Part shown: positions 32,403 through 46,000 of the stretch, one piece after another
Layout: the number at the start of each line of letters is the position of its first letter
Numbering within the stretch: position 1 is the stretch's first letter
Origin: Hemicordylus capensis
Taxonomy: Eukaryota; Chordata; Lepidosauria; Squamata; Cordylidae
Length of the DNA stretch: 64,000 nucleotides
Assembly: GCF_027244095.1 (NCBI RefSeq)
Contig: NC_069665.1
Span: forward strand, 374,501 to 438,500
Reading direction: 5' to 3'
Notes under the pieces: model-generated
Told to the model about the DNA's origin: nothing
The model's input: the letters and a program-made list of their open reading frames with translations, nothing else
The model's database searches: none
Translations under genes and position numbers: made by a program

Positions 32403-34129
32403 CAGGGTTTGGGTAATTTGGTGCCAGCTTGCCTCTGTGCTCCTTGTGGGAGGTGGCTCTTGGTGTGTGCTCTTGGTGTGGTTGCCTCGCAAGCAAACCC
32501 GCCCCCGCCCGCCCCCCGCCACCTTCAGCACTGGGAAGCGTGAGGCAAACCCAGTCGTTCATTTCTACAGAAGGGAGTGTCAGGATCCCAGCCAGCCCCT
32601 CCTTCTCAGTAAGGTACAAGCTGGCCACAACTGCTCAGTGGGAAGGAGAAGGCGTTCTGCAGATGCTCGGGCACCCTCCGTCTCACGAGTTGCACCCCCC
32701 CCCAGGCTCTGGAATTCCGGCCAGGTCTTGTGTTACTAGGAAGCCATGTCTGAAGCAGCTGCAGACAAAGAGCCAGGCTCTCAGGGCTTCTTCTCGCTCC
32801 TGCTCAGGGCAGACGGCTCAGGCGGGAGGAAGATGTGGCACTTCTGCATCCAACAACAGGTGACTCACGTGCGGAACCCACTGCCACAATATGGTGGAGG
32901 CCAGCTGCCTGGATTGCTTTTAAAAAGACAGGTCTAGCAATCTACGTTCCATGCTGAGCAGCAGTGTCATCTCAGACGCTGGGGACAAATGTGAGGGGGA
33001 AGGCATTGCCTTCGTGCTCAGCTTGTGGGTCTCCAAGAGGCCGCTGGCTGGCTGGCGGTTCATGGAAAGAGACCGCTGGCCTGGGCTGGCCTGGGCTGGC
33101 CTTGGATTTAATCCACCAGGGTGATTCTTACGTTCTTCTAAAGAATGAGATCAACACACACCAGGCAGGTAATTCACTCTGACAGCCAAGAAGGACACCT
33201 CCATGCAGAAAGGCAAACTGGAAGAGGGCCCTCTCCTTAATGCTCTGCTTTTGGCCCGCCAAGGCAGATCTGCCTGGCCACTGCTGGGGAAAGAACCCTC
33301 ACCTGGAGGGCCCAGGGCTCTGAGCCAAGGCACCAGTTCTTATGTCATCATAATGGAGTGGCCGCTGGGGGGGGGCAGGTGCAGCCCTGGGAGCTGAGGG
33401 AGGGCCCAGCCCCCAGCAGAAGCTCACACCATTCTGCAAGCTGCAAGGGGGCTTCCAGGTCAGCAGGAGGGAAACACGGGATGAGCAGTTTGCAGGACAC
33501 AGGAGAAGCGGGAAGGGGAGGGAGTCAGAAAGGGCTCTCCCACGAAGAGGAGGAGGAGGAGGAGGAGGAGGTGGAGGGGTTCCCTTGAGATGGAATATCT
33601 GGAAAGAGACCAGGTGCCCAGCAGGATGGAAGCTTGGCTAGGATGGCCCAGCTGTGCAGGCAACAGCCAGACTCCCCACTGCATGTGCTGGAACAAGCCA
33701 AGGACCCTCCTCACCACTCTCCCTAGCAGGAAGGCACACAAGCCCAGTGGACAGCGCCTCCTAAGTTGTGGGGACTGGTGTGGAATGAAGCACTGAAGGA
33801 CGGGGGTGCCGAGGGGACCCAGCAGGGGCCAGTCTCCTGGTGGGGGTGGGTGGGTCTGGGTAGCAGGCAAGGGCCGTTTGGGGGTGCAGCCCCCGCTTTG
33901 CACTCCGATGAATACTGGCCATTATTTGACCCGATTCAGGATTTAGGTCAGAATCGATTCGGATGTTCTGAGCAGGGTTCAGAAGAGAACCGATTCTACC
34001 GGATCCCCCTTCCCGCTCTGTAGCGGGTACAAGGCAAGGCAGACTTGGCCTGGCCCAGAGAGCATCACTCAGCAGCAGTGAATACTCCCACCCTCCAGTG
34101 CCCATTTGGCTCAGAACCGGCCGCCCTCT
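32403..34129. other. MATCAP1 5' region, non-coding
   Basis: No gene was recognised. It contains a GA-rich (GAG)n run near 33548-33575 and a stretch at about 33918-34010 with repeated GATTCNGA-like words that resembles a lizard interspersed repeat. It may hold MATCAP1 5'UTR or intron sequence. Confidence 0.5.
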
Positions 34130-36640
34130 CAGTAACCCCAGTCCGGCCCTGTGGCCGGCTAGGCTAGGCCGCGCGGAAGTGTGACCGGCCCAAGGCAGCC
34201 CGAAACATGCTCGTCTCGCCGTGACCCTCGCCGCTGGAGCCTGCTGCTCTTGGGCCCGGGGCTCCCGTGTCACTCAGCCCTCCGGCTCCCGTTGGGGTGG
34301 GGGCGGGAGGGAGCAGCAGCAGCAGCCTGCCAGGGCGGCTGGCGAGGGGGGAACAAACAAGGCTGCTTGGGCGGCGCGACTCCCGCAGCTGCCGGTTCCG
34401 AAGCGCGGCCTGCGCCACCCATCGCGCCCAAAGCCGCCTCGTCGTGCAGACAGACGCCGCCGGCAGCCACCCTCTCTGCAGGAAGGAAGGAGACTGGCGG
34501 GGCGGCAGCGGGGAGACGTCTGCCAAGCCGCGCGCCCGGAGCCCCTGGGGGCGCAACCAAGGGAGGCTCCCACGCGTCCTCTCGCCAGCCCGCTGCCAGG
34601 GGGCGGCGGCCCTCTTGACCAGGCATCCGAGCGGACCCGTAAGGCCTTTGCCGGGGATATCCGCGGCGGCGGCGGCGGCAACCTCTTCACCTGGGTTAGG
34701 GAGAGCTGGGCTGGGTCTCCGAAGCTGCAATCCGCGCCTCCACCTGCGGACCGCGCTGGCCTGCAAGCAATTCTAGCGCTGCTAGCTTGGCTGGGGGTCA
34801 AGATCCCACCAGCTGGGGTCCCTCCTCCTCCTCCTCCTCCGCATCTCTTGTTGGGGCCCGTGCAGACCCTCTAGCAAGCGCCGGCCGGAGAGGAAGGCAG
34901 GGCAACGGGGGTTGAGACCGGGCGCAGCACCAGCAGCCGACTGCGGGCTGGGGGCCATCCTTCTCCCCAGGGCCGACGACCTCCTCCTCCGAAGGGCTGG
35001 CCCTGCCCTCGAGCCGCTGCTGGTTGTGGCCGGGCGAGCGAGCTCCACGAACGGCCTGCAGAGGAAAGGGAGCGGCATGGCCCCTCCCCCAGGAAAGGGC
35101 AGAGATTTGGAAGAGAAAGGAACGGGGGGGGCGGTCTTCATGGTGAACAAGAGGAGGGGGGCAGAGCGGCGCCCCCTCCACCAGGCGCCGGAGGCGAGCC
35201 AGCGAAGCTTCACCCGCCCGCCCTGCGCGAGAGGGCTCCCGACTCCCGTGGCAGGTCAAGCCCGGGCCGGCTACCAGGGAGGCTGCCTGCCTGCCTGCCC
35301 GGGCCTCTAGCCTACCTGCCCGGCTGCACCATCCGCGCCCGCAGAGCCGCCGCCGCCTCGCCGGCTCCATCCCGCTGCCGGCCGAGGCATGCGCAGCTGC
35401 CCCCAGCCCCGGGCCCAGCGGCAGGACCCCTCCCCACGCACGCAACCAGGCCCCGCCGAGCCCGCCTTCCTCCCTCCCTCCCGAGGAGCCGCCGGCCCGC
35501 CCACTCGTCCGCGGCTGCCCTGCTGCTGGCGGGCGCTTCACCGCACTGCCGAGCGGCCGCCGCCGCGTTCTCCAGCTTCGGCGAGCAGAGCCGGAGCAGC
35601 GCCTGCTCTTTGCTCCGAGCCGGAGCCAGCAGTGCCGGGAGCCCGCCGGGCGGAGCGGCACAAGCGCGTCCCGAGGAGCCCTTTGCTTTACTCGGCCCGC
35701 TTGGCTTCCGCCTGCCGTAACGGGCAAGGGGCTGCGCGCCGCTGCTGCCTCCGGACGACGTCTCTGGGTCAGCGGCCTGCCTCGCAGGGCTGTTGTAGGC
35801 GCCCCACAGGCTGGCTGGGTAGGAGGGAGCCTGGCGGGGCGCGCGCCACTGAACAGGCCCTCCCTGGACGGTATCGAAGGGGCCCGCCTCCAGAAGACAA
35901 GCGAGGCAGCCTCGGGACCGACTCGGGTCGGGAAGGCGGCCAGCCTGGAGCCTGCGCGGCTAGTCTCCCCGCAGGAGGGCGGGCTCGTAGTCTGACTCTG
36001 CACGATGCCGGCCTGTCCGGAGGGACCCTGGAGAGGGCAGCGAGGAGGAGGAGGAGGAGGATGGGTCACTTCGCCAGGAGGACGGCTGGGCAGGCAGCCC
36101 GGCCCCCGCGCACTACAGGGGTTGGAGCGGGGAGCAGAGACCGGCCGGGCTCAGCCCCTTCCCGCGCTGGACAGAAGGGCGGCCTCGAGACGCAGGTTTC
36201 CAACAGAGCCGCTTTAATGTCACTTCATCACGCTACAAGGCAGAGGCGGCGGCGGCGGCGGCAAACCCCCAGCCTCCCTGCTCAAGCCGGGGTGGGGCAG
36301 AAGGGGGGGGTCAGAAGCACGCAAGTAGTCCGCCTAGCCCCCGCCCTCAACCAGCGGCTCCTAGCGTTGTTGGCTTGGCTGGCTCCTTTCCCAAGGAAAG
36401 GGTCGCCTTTCCGACAGCCAGCCCACCCCAGGAACCAGGAAGCCCGGTCTACTCCTGTGTCCTCTTCCGCAGATGGCGGCAGCAGCAGCAGCAGAAGCCA
36501 CGGGGCGCCTCGTGCGCCGTCTTTCGGGGGCCACAAGACGCTTGGCGGCTGCTTCTGATCGCTGCTCCTCCTCCAACTCCCGGGCACGTCTGAGAGGCTA
36601 GCTAGGAGTCTTCGCGTGGGCTGTCCTGCCTTGAACCAAC
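34130..36640. promoter_or_regulatory. Large CpG island, candidate MATCAP1 promoter
   Basis: About 2.5 kb of CpG-dense sequence rich in CGG/GCC triplets, for example (GGC)n near 34665-34680 and 36246-36263. Long frames on both strands (34798-36069 minus, 35389-36558 plus) are a by-product of low A/T content and show no protein family. The nearest gene whose 5' end would fall here is MATCAP1 (minus). A non-coding first exon here is inference. Confidence 0.6.
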
Positions 36641-38080
36641 TCCTGCTCCTAAGGTCGCCTGGAGTCTGGCCGATCCAAGCCAGTCCGTTTCTCCTCCTGG
36701 TCCTCCTCCAGCCAGGAATTGGCACCACCACCGGCTCTGCTCACAACGGGGGCTGCAGAGTGCCGAGAGCGGGAGTTTGCCTTTTCAAGCGCAGGAACCT
36801 GAGGGGGTGGCGAAGGCCCAGCACGGCCAGGGACTCCCTTGGATGGCTGTGGGCAAGCACGGACCTTGCCCTGCAGAAGAAGAGGGGATGTGGGGAGCCT
36901 CTCTCCTCCCACCCACCCCCACCCACACCATGGCAAGCTGCCTCTGCCCAAATGCCCTCATCCACACAACCATGGAGGCAGCAGACTAATGGTGTGTAAG
37001 TCCCACTGAGGACCAGCCTTGGAGGAGGGATCCAGAGCAGGGCTGGGATGGCCAGGAGCAGAATCCCAGGGGCCGCCTTGGCTTCTGGCCCCCCATCCAG
37101 TGGCCACACTTGTTGCAGCTACAGCCCTCCTGCCCCCACTTTGATCCAGCCTCCAGGGCGGGAGGGGGGTTAGAGCCTGGGCTCTCCATTTCCTCCAGCT
37201 CTGGCATGGGACTCTGGGCATGTGCAGAGCAGTATGTTTTCCACCACCACCCCGGGTTCACAGGCAGGCGTCTCCCCCAGCCCCTCCCATCCCGGACATG
37301 GCAACATGCTAGGAATGGGGGCACGGAGAGAGAAAGGAAGGACTTTCCCCACACAGCGCATAATTAAGCAGCGAAATTCTCGGCCATGGGATGTGGTGAG
37401 GGCCACCAGCTTGGATGGCTTGAAAAGGGGCTTAGACAAAGTCATGGTCTCTCAATGGCGACTAGTCTGGTGGCTGTGGGCCACCTCCAGCCTCAGAGGC
37501 ACAATGCCTCTCCATCCCAGTTGCAGGGGAGCAACCGCAGGAGAGAGGGCATGCAGAGACCTCTTGCCTGTGGGCTCCCCAGAGGCGGCATCTGGTGGGC
37601 CACTGTGAGAAACAGGAGGCTGGCCTGGATGGGCCTCCTTGGGCCTGATCCAGCAGAGTCGTTCTTATGTACAAGCGGAAGTATGAAGAGGTGCAGCAAG
37701 TTAGAGAGAGAGGAATGCTTCGCATGTCTAACAAGCCTGACTCTGGTTCACAAGCTCACCCAAATGGCCTTGCTGGAAGTGTGGCAGGTTAACGTGTGCA
37801 GTCATGTGCTCCTGGCACACTTGCAGCGCAAGTGTGGGCCAAGTGCATGGAAATCCACCCAGTCCTCCCCTCTCACACAAGGAGGGTGCAAATGACCCAT
37901 GCATCTGGCCGCTTTGCACACAGCATTGTCAGCATGGTGGGTACGCGTGAGCAGGGGGCTGCCAGGGCCCCTTCCCATTCCAACTTCCTACGATTCCTCA
38001 CTGCATCTGTGGAGAAGGGCACATTCAGACAAGCATGTGAACCTGCCCTTCACTTCTTCTGCTTGCCTTTGGGGTGGGCT
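36641..38080. other. LCAT downstream flank
   Basis: Between the CpG island and the LCAT stop codon there is one CR1 fragment (37370-37676) and no recognisable gene. No AATAAA for LCAT was seen in the first several hundred bases after its stop. The nearest minus-strand ATTAAA is at about 36214-36219, too remote to assign. Confidence 0.5.
37370..37676 (+). mobile_element. CR1 LINE 3' fragment
   Basis: 'aaattctcggccatgggatg', 'gcttgaaaaggggcttagac', 'ctcaatggcgactagtctgg' and 'gggcctgatccagcagagtc' are the same blocks as 29283-29886, in plus orientation and ending 'ttcttatgt'. Confidence 0.85.
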
Positions 38081-41000
38081 TCAGGGGGCCCTCTCCTCTT
38101 CCTCCTCCCCCATCTCACCCCCCTCCACAGCCGTGGCGTTCCCAAAGGTCCCCAGCAGGATTTCGTTGATGTGGTGGAGGGTGCGGTTGTCAAAGACCAT
38201 GTTGAGGTGGTCGACGCCGGGCAACTCCAGGACGTGGACCCGCTCCCGTTGCTGGCCATGCCAGCGCTTGCAGAGCTCCATGCTGCGCCTGCTGACCGTG
38301 TCGTCTCCGTCGCCGTACACGATGTCCACGGGGTCCTCGTAAGGGAAGCGCTCGTCATAAATGTAGGTCTCTGCCGTGGGGTGCCCGGTGCCGTACAGGC
38401 AGTAGGTCTCGACCCCCGGTGGGGGCAGGTCCTTCAGCAGGTCCTGTGTGTCGTTCCACATGTACCAGCCGTCCTCAAAGTTGACATCGGCGAAGAAGCG
38501 GCGGTAGTCCCGGAAGGTGTAGTTGTAGGAGGGGGTGGAGATGAAGACGTGTGTCTCGGGCCAGGCCATGTTGGTCGGGAACATCCAGGGGCTGGCGGTG
38601 GTCATGCGCTGCTCTTCCCGCAGCTTGATGCTCGACATGATGGGGATGCCCTGGTTGTCACCTGGAAGGAAGAGCCAAGCTTCAGCGCAGCCCCTCCAGC
38701 CAGGCCTCTGCCTCGGATCTCACCCCCAAGCTGCGACTGGTCACGGAGGAGGAAAACAGAGGCCACCCTGCTGAGGGGGCCTCCTTGCCCGACCTGGCCC
38801 CACGTTAAGAGCCCCAAAGGCAAAGCTTCTGCCAGTGTCTGAATGTGCCAGGGGCCTGCCATATTTGAGAGATCAATTAGGAACTGAAAAGTGAATGTAA
38901 TTGTGCTGAGCACTGGAAACGGAATGAAATTGTTTCTTCTCTGTCCAAGGCTTGACAGAGGGGGAGAAGCTTGCCCATCTCCGCTCCGAATTCTGTTTAT
39001 GCATTGTGCTATGCCAGGTGAATCATGATATCTGCTTTTGAAACTGCAAATGCTAAGAGTAATCACATTTGTTAAGCAGGCCCACCATGGTTTGCATTTG
39101 GATGGGAAATCTCCCCCTAAGAGGGCGGGGCTGCTCTGGGAAGAGAATCTGCATGCAGAAAGTTGCAGGTTCCCTCCCTGGCAGCTGAGAGGAACTCCTG
39201 CCTGCAACCTAGGTGAAGCTGCTGCCAGTCTGTGTAGACAATCCTGAGCTAGATGGACCCAGCCAGGGTATAAGGCAGCTTCCTCAGTCACTATGCTTTT
39301 CAGTGTAAGAAGGGGGGGGGAGTGTGTGTGTGTTGATCCTGATTCCTGATGGTGCTTCTCCCACCAGTTTGGCCCCAGAGATGGATGCCAGGGAATCAGT
39401 TTCTTCCATGCCTGGCAGAAGCAGGTAGGAAAGAAAGAAAGAGGGAGGCAAGAACTGGCCGCTTTCCAGATTATCCCTTCCCACAGTGGCACCGCGGATC
39501 TCAACGTGTGCTTCCGTGTGTGGTGTGTGGTTCCTGTGTGGTGACACCACCATCCCTGCGCTGACAGCAAGGGGCCGTTCACAGTTCCGATGCCTTACGT
39601 TGGATTTTATCTTTGTGATTTAGTGCTACAACGTTGCAAGTCTGTTGCAGAAAACTAGCTGTATTTTCCCGCTGTCATAGGAGTTTGAGATTCTGGGGGT
39701 CGTTTTCAACATGATCTGGCCAAGCCGAAGCCTTTTCCTGCTGCTCTTGGGCGTCGGGAGGGGCAGGGGCAGAGCCTTGGCATCTCCTTTTCCAAGAGGC
39801 CGGGGCGGGGGGGGGAGTGTGATGGGCACAGACTGGCAGCGGCCGCTCCTGGAGCCCGCGGGAGGGGGCCGGTCTCGCCGCCACTCACCTGAGGCCAGGA
39901 CCCGCATGGTCTTCACTGCTCCCCCCCAGGGAGCCCCCAGCGAGACGAAGCCCTGGATGAAGCGGTCCTTCCAGTCCTGGGGCTGCTGGAGCAGGAAGTA
40001 GAGCAGGTGGAGGTTGCCCAGGCTGTGGCCGAGCAGGAAGACCCGCTTCTGGTAGGCCGCGTACATCTCCTCCACCAGGGCCTGCAGGCGCCGGAAGTAG
40101 TCCTCTTGCTCATCTGGGGGGAGGGGGACAGTGGCAGCAGGGGGCACGGCTGGGGGGGGGCTGCAAGCAACCCCCCTCCCTCCCAGCCGCAAAGCCTGCC
40201 TCTGCCATGTGCAGCACCTTGGGCCATGCCCCGGTTTGGGCCCCCAGACCCCATCCCAGAGGGCCCTCCAGAGGAGAAAGGGTCCACCAAGACCCCCCAA
40301 GCCACACCACAGGCAGGGCATCAGTGGGCAGGAAGAGCCCCCCCGGCGGCCTTACATGCAGACTAGAGCGGGCGGCTCCCCCCACCGCTGGTCCCAAGGA
40401 ACTTTGGGGCTGAGAAACAGCTTTCTGAGCTGTGGGACCCACTGCCCTCCCCAGCGGACCAGGTGTGGGCTCCCATTGGCCAATGGGAGCTGGCCTACCT
40501 GTGATAGCAGCTGCTGCACCCTCTGAGGCAGGGCAGAGCGGGCAGCCCGAGGCCCTGCAGCGGCTGCTGGGATGCAACTCCCACCGCGTGCCCCGCCCCG
40601 GCTGCCGCCGCTGCTGCTGAGAAGGCCGCGCTCGGCCATCCAGAGAGCAAAGGCCAGAGATCCGGCCGGCGGGGTGCCCGGACAGTGTCCAAGACTGCAG
40701 CAGCCAGCACACGTGGGCAGACCCAGGGAGGCGCGGAGGGCGGGTGCCGGTGCTACCCGCGCCCGCCCCAGCCAGGGGTGCGAAGACGGAGCCGCCAGCC
40801 AGCCACTCGCAGGCAGCGGTGATCTCGTTGCTGCCCAGTGAGTGCGCCTCCTTCGCCATCTTCCCTGGCCACCAGCCCAGCAGGAGAGGCGGCGGCGGCG
40901 GCGACCTTCCCTCTCGGCTGCTCTTGTCTGCTGCTGCTGCTGGGAATGGGCGCGGGAGGGGGGGGCGGCCCCCGCTTCCAGGCAGGGCAGCGCGAGGCAG

Positions 41001-43026
41001 TCGGCGGGGCTGCTGGCAGCTCACCCCCGGGGAGGTATGTCGCGCGCCCCGCTCTCCCCCACCCCCCATGTGTGTACTTACTGGGCCCAATCCTCCAGTC
41101 GTAAGGGGCGGCTCGCACGTTCTTGTCTCGCACGTAGCCGTTGTTGACCAGGTGCTGCACCAGGGTGTGAAGATATCCTGCAGAAAGCGAGCAGCGCGGG
41201 GAGGCAGAGGAGGGTCCGGGTGAACAGCAGGCCTCGCACCGGGTGGTGCTCGGGAGGTGCCGGCGGATACTCCTCCTCCCGACACCGAGGCCTGGCAGAG
41301 GGCTCCCTCCCTGCCCCCCCCCCCGCCCCAGGTGATCGGGTAGTGGTGGCAGCCCCAAGGTTGCCAGCTCTCTTTACCCCAAGTACCCTGGCGCCTCATG
41401 TGCAAAATGCCCTTGCTTCCCACGCAAGAGAAAGGCTTTTGTTAAAGGGCCTAAGGCAAAGTGTCTCTGGGCATGTGCAGAATGCTGTCTCCCCTCTGGC
41501 AAGAAGCAACTCTTAGTGTGTTTATGTCTAGTCCAGGAGTGGACAGAATGCCATTGGGCATGTGCAAAATGCTGAGTGTGTCTCTGAAATGAATTATCTT
41601 TGGGTGAGGGGTGGGGGGGGGCGGTTAGTTGTTAAAACGCCCAGCCTGGCTACCACAGACTGCCAAAAGGCTACTGAGGCTTGGCGGAGCTCCAGGCCTC
41701 ACATTTAAACACTCTTCCTCTGGGAAGAAGAGCTTCATTTGCCTCTCTTGGTGCAACTATTGTTAGGAGTATTATAATACAAGTGTAAACCACTTTGAGA
41801 ACCTTTTGTGCAAAATCAGTATATACATTTTTGATGAAGATGATGATCAGGACTGATGCATAGACCCCCACATAAAGCTTTCAATGTGCTGCTCAGAGCC
41901 AAAGGGATGAGAGGCTGGTTCCCAGTCCTCAAGGGGCTCCCAGGCTCAAAAGAAGCAGAAGGGAGACCCCAGGAACAGCTGCCAGTGGAGGGAGGGATGC
42001 TGGGCCGAGAGAGAGAAGCCCCACCCCTGGGAAAGGTGCTTCTTGGCCCAGGAACATGCATGGTGGGAGAGGACGGAGGCACTACTGCCCCTTAATTGCC
42101 CTGTAATTAGTCCGTTCCTGTTCTGCAGGGAGTGCGGGCGACAGGGCTTTAATTTCTGGTTTCATTGCATTTTCTTCTCATTTTAGAAATGGTTAAATAG
42201 TTCTGTGTTGTAATTCTTATAAAAATACAGCAAAATAAACGAGAGGCAATCAGTAATTAAGGCTGTGCCACTGAAGGGCAACTCATTACCCCCCCACCCA
42301 CCCACACGCACGCACACAGGCGCGATGAGCACGGATCGGGATCATTGGAGAGAGGCTGGAGAGAGGCAAGAGCCCCAAGGAGGAAGCTGCTCGGGGACCT
42401 GGCAAGACACCATTGCTGAAGAGGACTTACTCCTGAGTAGAAGCTATCGCAGGATCTAGGCCATGGGGCAGGGCATTGCTGGGCAAGAAGACAGTGGCCC
42501 TCCCTGGGGTGCCATTCAGCCCTCACCCCCCTCCAGTGCTGGTTGGCTTCCAGTTGGCCAGCTGTGGACAAGCTCCAGCAGTGCTGAAGAGCTCCATCCA
42601 GGCGGGAATCCCCAAGAGGCAGGCAGGAAAAGCCCTTCCTCCTGAAAGAGGAGGGGGCAGGCATGGAGGGGGCGATGGGGGTGGCTGCGGTAGCTTATTC
42701 TCCTTACCAGCCAGCTTGCTCTTGTCCAGGTATTCCACAGAGTAGGTTTTGCCAAACCCAGGGACCCGGATATCCACTCCAGGGGCATTGGACGTCCGCT
42801 GGGTGGTCCTGTTGTACACCACTCTGCACACAAGGGGAGCAAAGGCAAGCTGAGCTGTCATTTTGGGGTGTCACCCCCTCATCCCCTGAAACAGCCCAGG
42901 CAAGAGGACAGGCCTGAAGCATTCTGGTGGTGATCACCTTTGTGCAGGAACAGTCAGGCCCTGATGAGGGCTTCGCAGAAAAAACGGGGCCTGGTGGCCA
43001 GTGGCCCCTCTGAAGGCGTGCACAAG

Positions 43027-43077
<51 letters not shown>

Positions 43078-46000
43078 CATATGCTCTCCACTCAGTTAAT
43101 TTTAGGTCCTGCACAGATTGAACCGGGAAGGCCCCATTCCGAATGCACGTGTGCCCACACTGCCTGGCTAGCCAAACGCATTCTGCGCGCGGATGAAAAA
43201 GAGAAGGAGGAACTCCGGACCCAGCCACGTGCACAAAACATACCGTCCTGGACCCTTCCTGTGCTCCAGACCAGTTCTTGCTCAGAAGGTCTGCTTCAGA
43301 TTAAGCCCTGACTCTTTTGATGGAGCCAAAGTGTCAGGTTGGTCCACGAGGACGACTTCCAGAAAAGCACCTCCTGTAGGCCCAGCCAGCCGCTGCTGGA
43401 CAAGAGGAAGCCACTGCTGTGACATCGCCACAGCAGGCAACGGGTTTTCAAGCCAGCCCTTCGTGAGCTTCCATGGGGGCCGCAGAGGCGTTTCGGGAGC
43501 ATGGTCTGGTGTGAGAGCTGTTAGGGCTTGAAGCAGAACTCCCATGTGGGTGCAGATGCAGCAGAAAGGCATTGCACGGCAGAGCGGCCCCGAGTCACAC
43601 AGAGTGAGGCCAAAGGACTGCCACTCAAAGCGGTCCTCGAGGAGCAGCTCCTTCGCCAGTCTCCCCACACATGCCAAAGGAAAAAAGGGCCCCTTCTTTC
43701 TTCCGCATGAGGGCTGTCGTCCTCTGCACACAGCCACACAGAGGATTACATTTAGTTGGACCTGGTTCCTAGGAAACCTACTCGGGACTGGCCTCCTGTG
43801 GGTGGAGCTGGGTCTGTACACAGGTGCATGTGTCTGTGTGACTGCTGGCGCCTGCTGCGAAAAGGGAGCCTGGCACCGGCCCCTCAAATGCAGGCTACAG
43901 ATAGGAAGTGGGCTGCTGCTGCTGCTGCCGCCGCCGCCCCTGTGCTCAGCATTCCCGGGGGCTCTGCAATGGCGCGCCCTTCACCCAGACCGCCTGTGCA
44001 CTGAGCAGGACGTAGGGATACAGGGCTCAGGAGAGCAGTCTCTGTAGCACCCGGCTAGGCAGGTGCAGCAGGCAGGGAGAGCCCATTTCCGCCTGCTGTG
44101 CACTGCTAGCCCATGCCGGGGGGAGAGGTGTGCAGGCATCGGGGCGGGCGTCCCTGGGCAGATCCCTGAGGGCGCCTGCTCTGGGCACCAGCCTCGCCTT
44201 GGCGGTGCAGTGGAGCTGGAGGCAGGCCTCCCAAGGGACCCAGCCAGCCCAGGAGCCGCCCTGGGAGGGCAGTGTGCTCAGGACCCCCGACAGCCGGGAC
44301 CAGCCCCAGAGGGAGGGCGCAAGGCCTCGGGGAGACGGGAGCAGCGCTCTGCGCAGGGGAAAGGATACCTGGTATTGTCGATCCAACAGTCCACCCCCAG
44401 CGGCAGGAACATGTTGAGGTTCAGCCAGATGGTGAAGTAATCCTCCGTTCTGCGGTAGCATGCCCAGTTCACCACATCAGGCTTGTCCAGTTTGGCCTCC
44501 AGCTGGTTCCCGAGGCAACCAGGCACTGCAGGGGCCGGAGAAAGAGAGCAGGCTGAGCCATCTTGGGGGCAGAGCCACAACACATCTCAGATGGGCTTAC
44601 AGGGCATGAAGAGTGCGGTGGCTTAGAGGTCTTTTGCCCGTGATGGCAGGAGCCAAAGGCTTCTGGACGAGGGTTGCCATCTTATCTAGTGGGCCTGCTC
44701 CGGTGCCTGACCTGTAGAACCTTAGCCTGGTCTGGAGATACACGTGCTCAATATCTCCAGGCTATTCAAGGCAGAGCAGGAGGGTCAGTGAAAGAGACAA
44801 GCTGAAGAGTCCTCAGCTGAAGAGTCCAGCCACTAAGGTCCAAGAGACTGTCCTTGGTCAGGGCAATGGTGACTCTCCAAAACACCTGGCCAAAGAGATG
44901 AGGCCGCTTGGTTCACCCCTCAGAACTGCCGCCTTGCTGCATGGATATTGCACATGTCTGTCTAGGAAGGATGCTGGGTGCCCATCTTGCACCCCTCCAG
45001 AAAAGAGGCTTCGGAGCTCCCTTGCCCTGGCTCGTGAGGCTTTGCTGCTTCAGTGCAGGATCGCTGGTCCTTGGACTGCCACCACTGCATGTAAGCACTG
45101 TGAGGCATTCCCCTTCGTGGATGGGGCTGCTCTGGGATGCATGCATGCAGAAGGTTCCAAGTTCCCTCCCTCCCTGGCAGACTCTCCAACAGAGGGCTCC
45201 TTCCTGAAACCTTGGAGAAGCCGCTGCCAGTCTGTGTAGACAAAACTGAGCTAGACAGACCAAGGGTCTGACTCAGTAGAAGGCAGCTTCCTCTGTTCCG
45301 GTGTAACCCACGAGCGCCTTGGAAACCCTCTCCTTGTTTCTGCCCATCTGCAAGGCCAGAGAGCTTTTTCTGGACAGGGATGGTTTAATTTCTCCTGCCT
45401 CCCGGCTGCCACTTTCAGATACTGCTTGATGGGCCGAGGGAGCCTCTCTCTCCTTTTAGGACGGGTGTCGCTGCTTGTCTCTGGGTGTCTGGAGCCAAAG
45501 AAGAGAACTGAGCTAGAGCCCCCTAATGCAGCGTTGGAGCTCCCCTCCCCCTTTACACTTCTTAGAACATGCATGGAAATGGTCAGCACCTTAATTCTGA
45601 CCTTAAACTGAAGCTGTTTTATACAGCAATCACAATGGTACAAATGAGTGCCGTGTTTCATACGTGGTGTGTGACTATTTAGCAGGAAAATGGTGGCAGG
45701 GAGTGTCACGCCTCTAGTCAGCAGCTGGTGCTAAGATGCTGTGCTGGCCTCTCTGGGGGGCCCTTGATTGTGGGGGGAGGGGGTCCCGGCAGGGGAGCAA
45801 AATCAGTCCCAAGCCAAAGGTGTGGCTTGACTCCCAGCCTGGAGGGGAGGGACACCTCAGCCCAAGGCAGGGCACAGTCCACGGGCCAGCCACAATTTGC
45901 AAGTGGACCTCTTCAGCTCAGGCACTCATAGAAGCAGCCCAGAATTGTGACCCCCAGAGTAAATCTTGCCACAGTCGGTGGGAAATAAAATACATGCCAA

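Noticed and set aside
34798-36069. 423-codon open frame on the minus strand (and 389 codons on plus at 35389-36558)
   Set aside because: Both lie in the CpG island. They are long only because stop codons are rare in GC-rich DNA, and they show Arg/Pro/Ala/Gly composition with no domain or splice support.
36211-36219. Minus-strand ATTAAA as the LCAT poly(A) signal
   Set aside because: It lies nearly 1.9 kb beyond the stop and inside a CpG island; there is no supporting sequence.
37796-38842. 348-codon plus-strand frame
   Set aside because: Antisense shadow of the LCAT last exon and its flanks; the real LCAT reading is on the other strand.
40110-41423. 437-codon minus-strand frame around LCAT exon 4
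   Set aside because: Reads through introns 3 and 4 in a different frame from exon 4. The 96-bp exon with GT-AG borders explains the conserved part.
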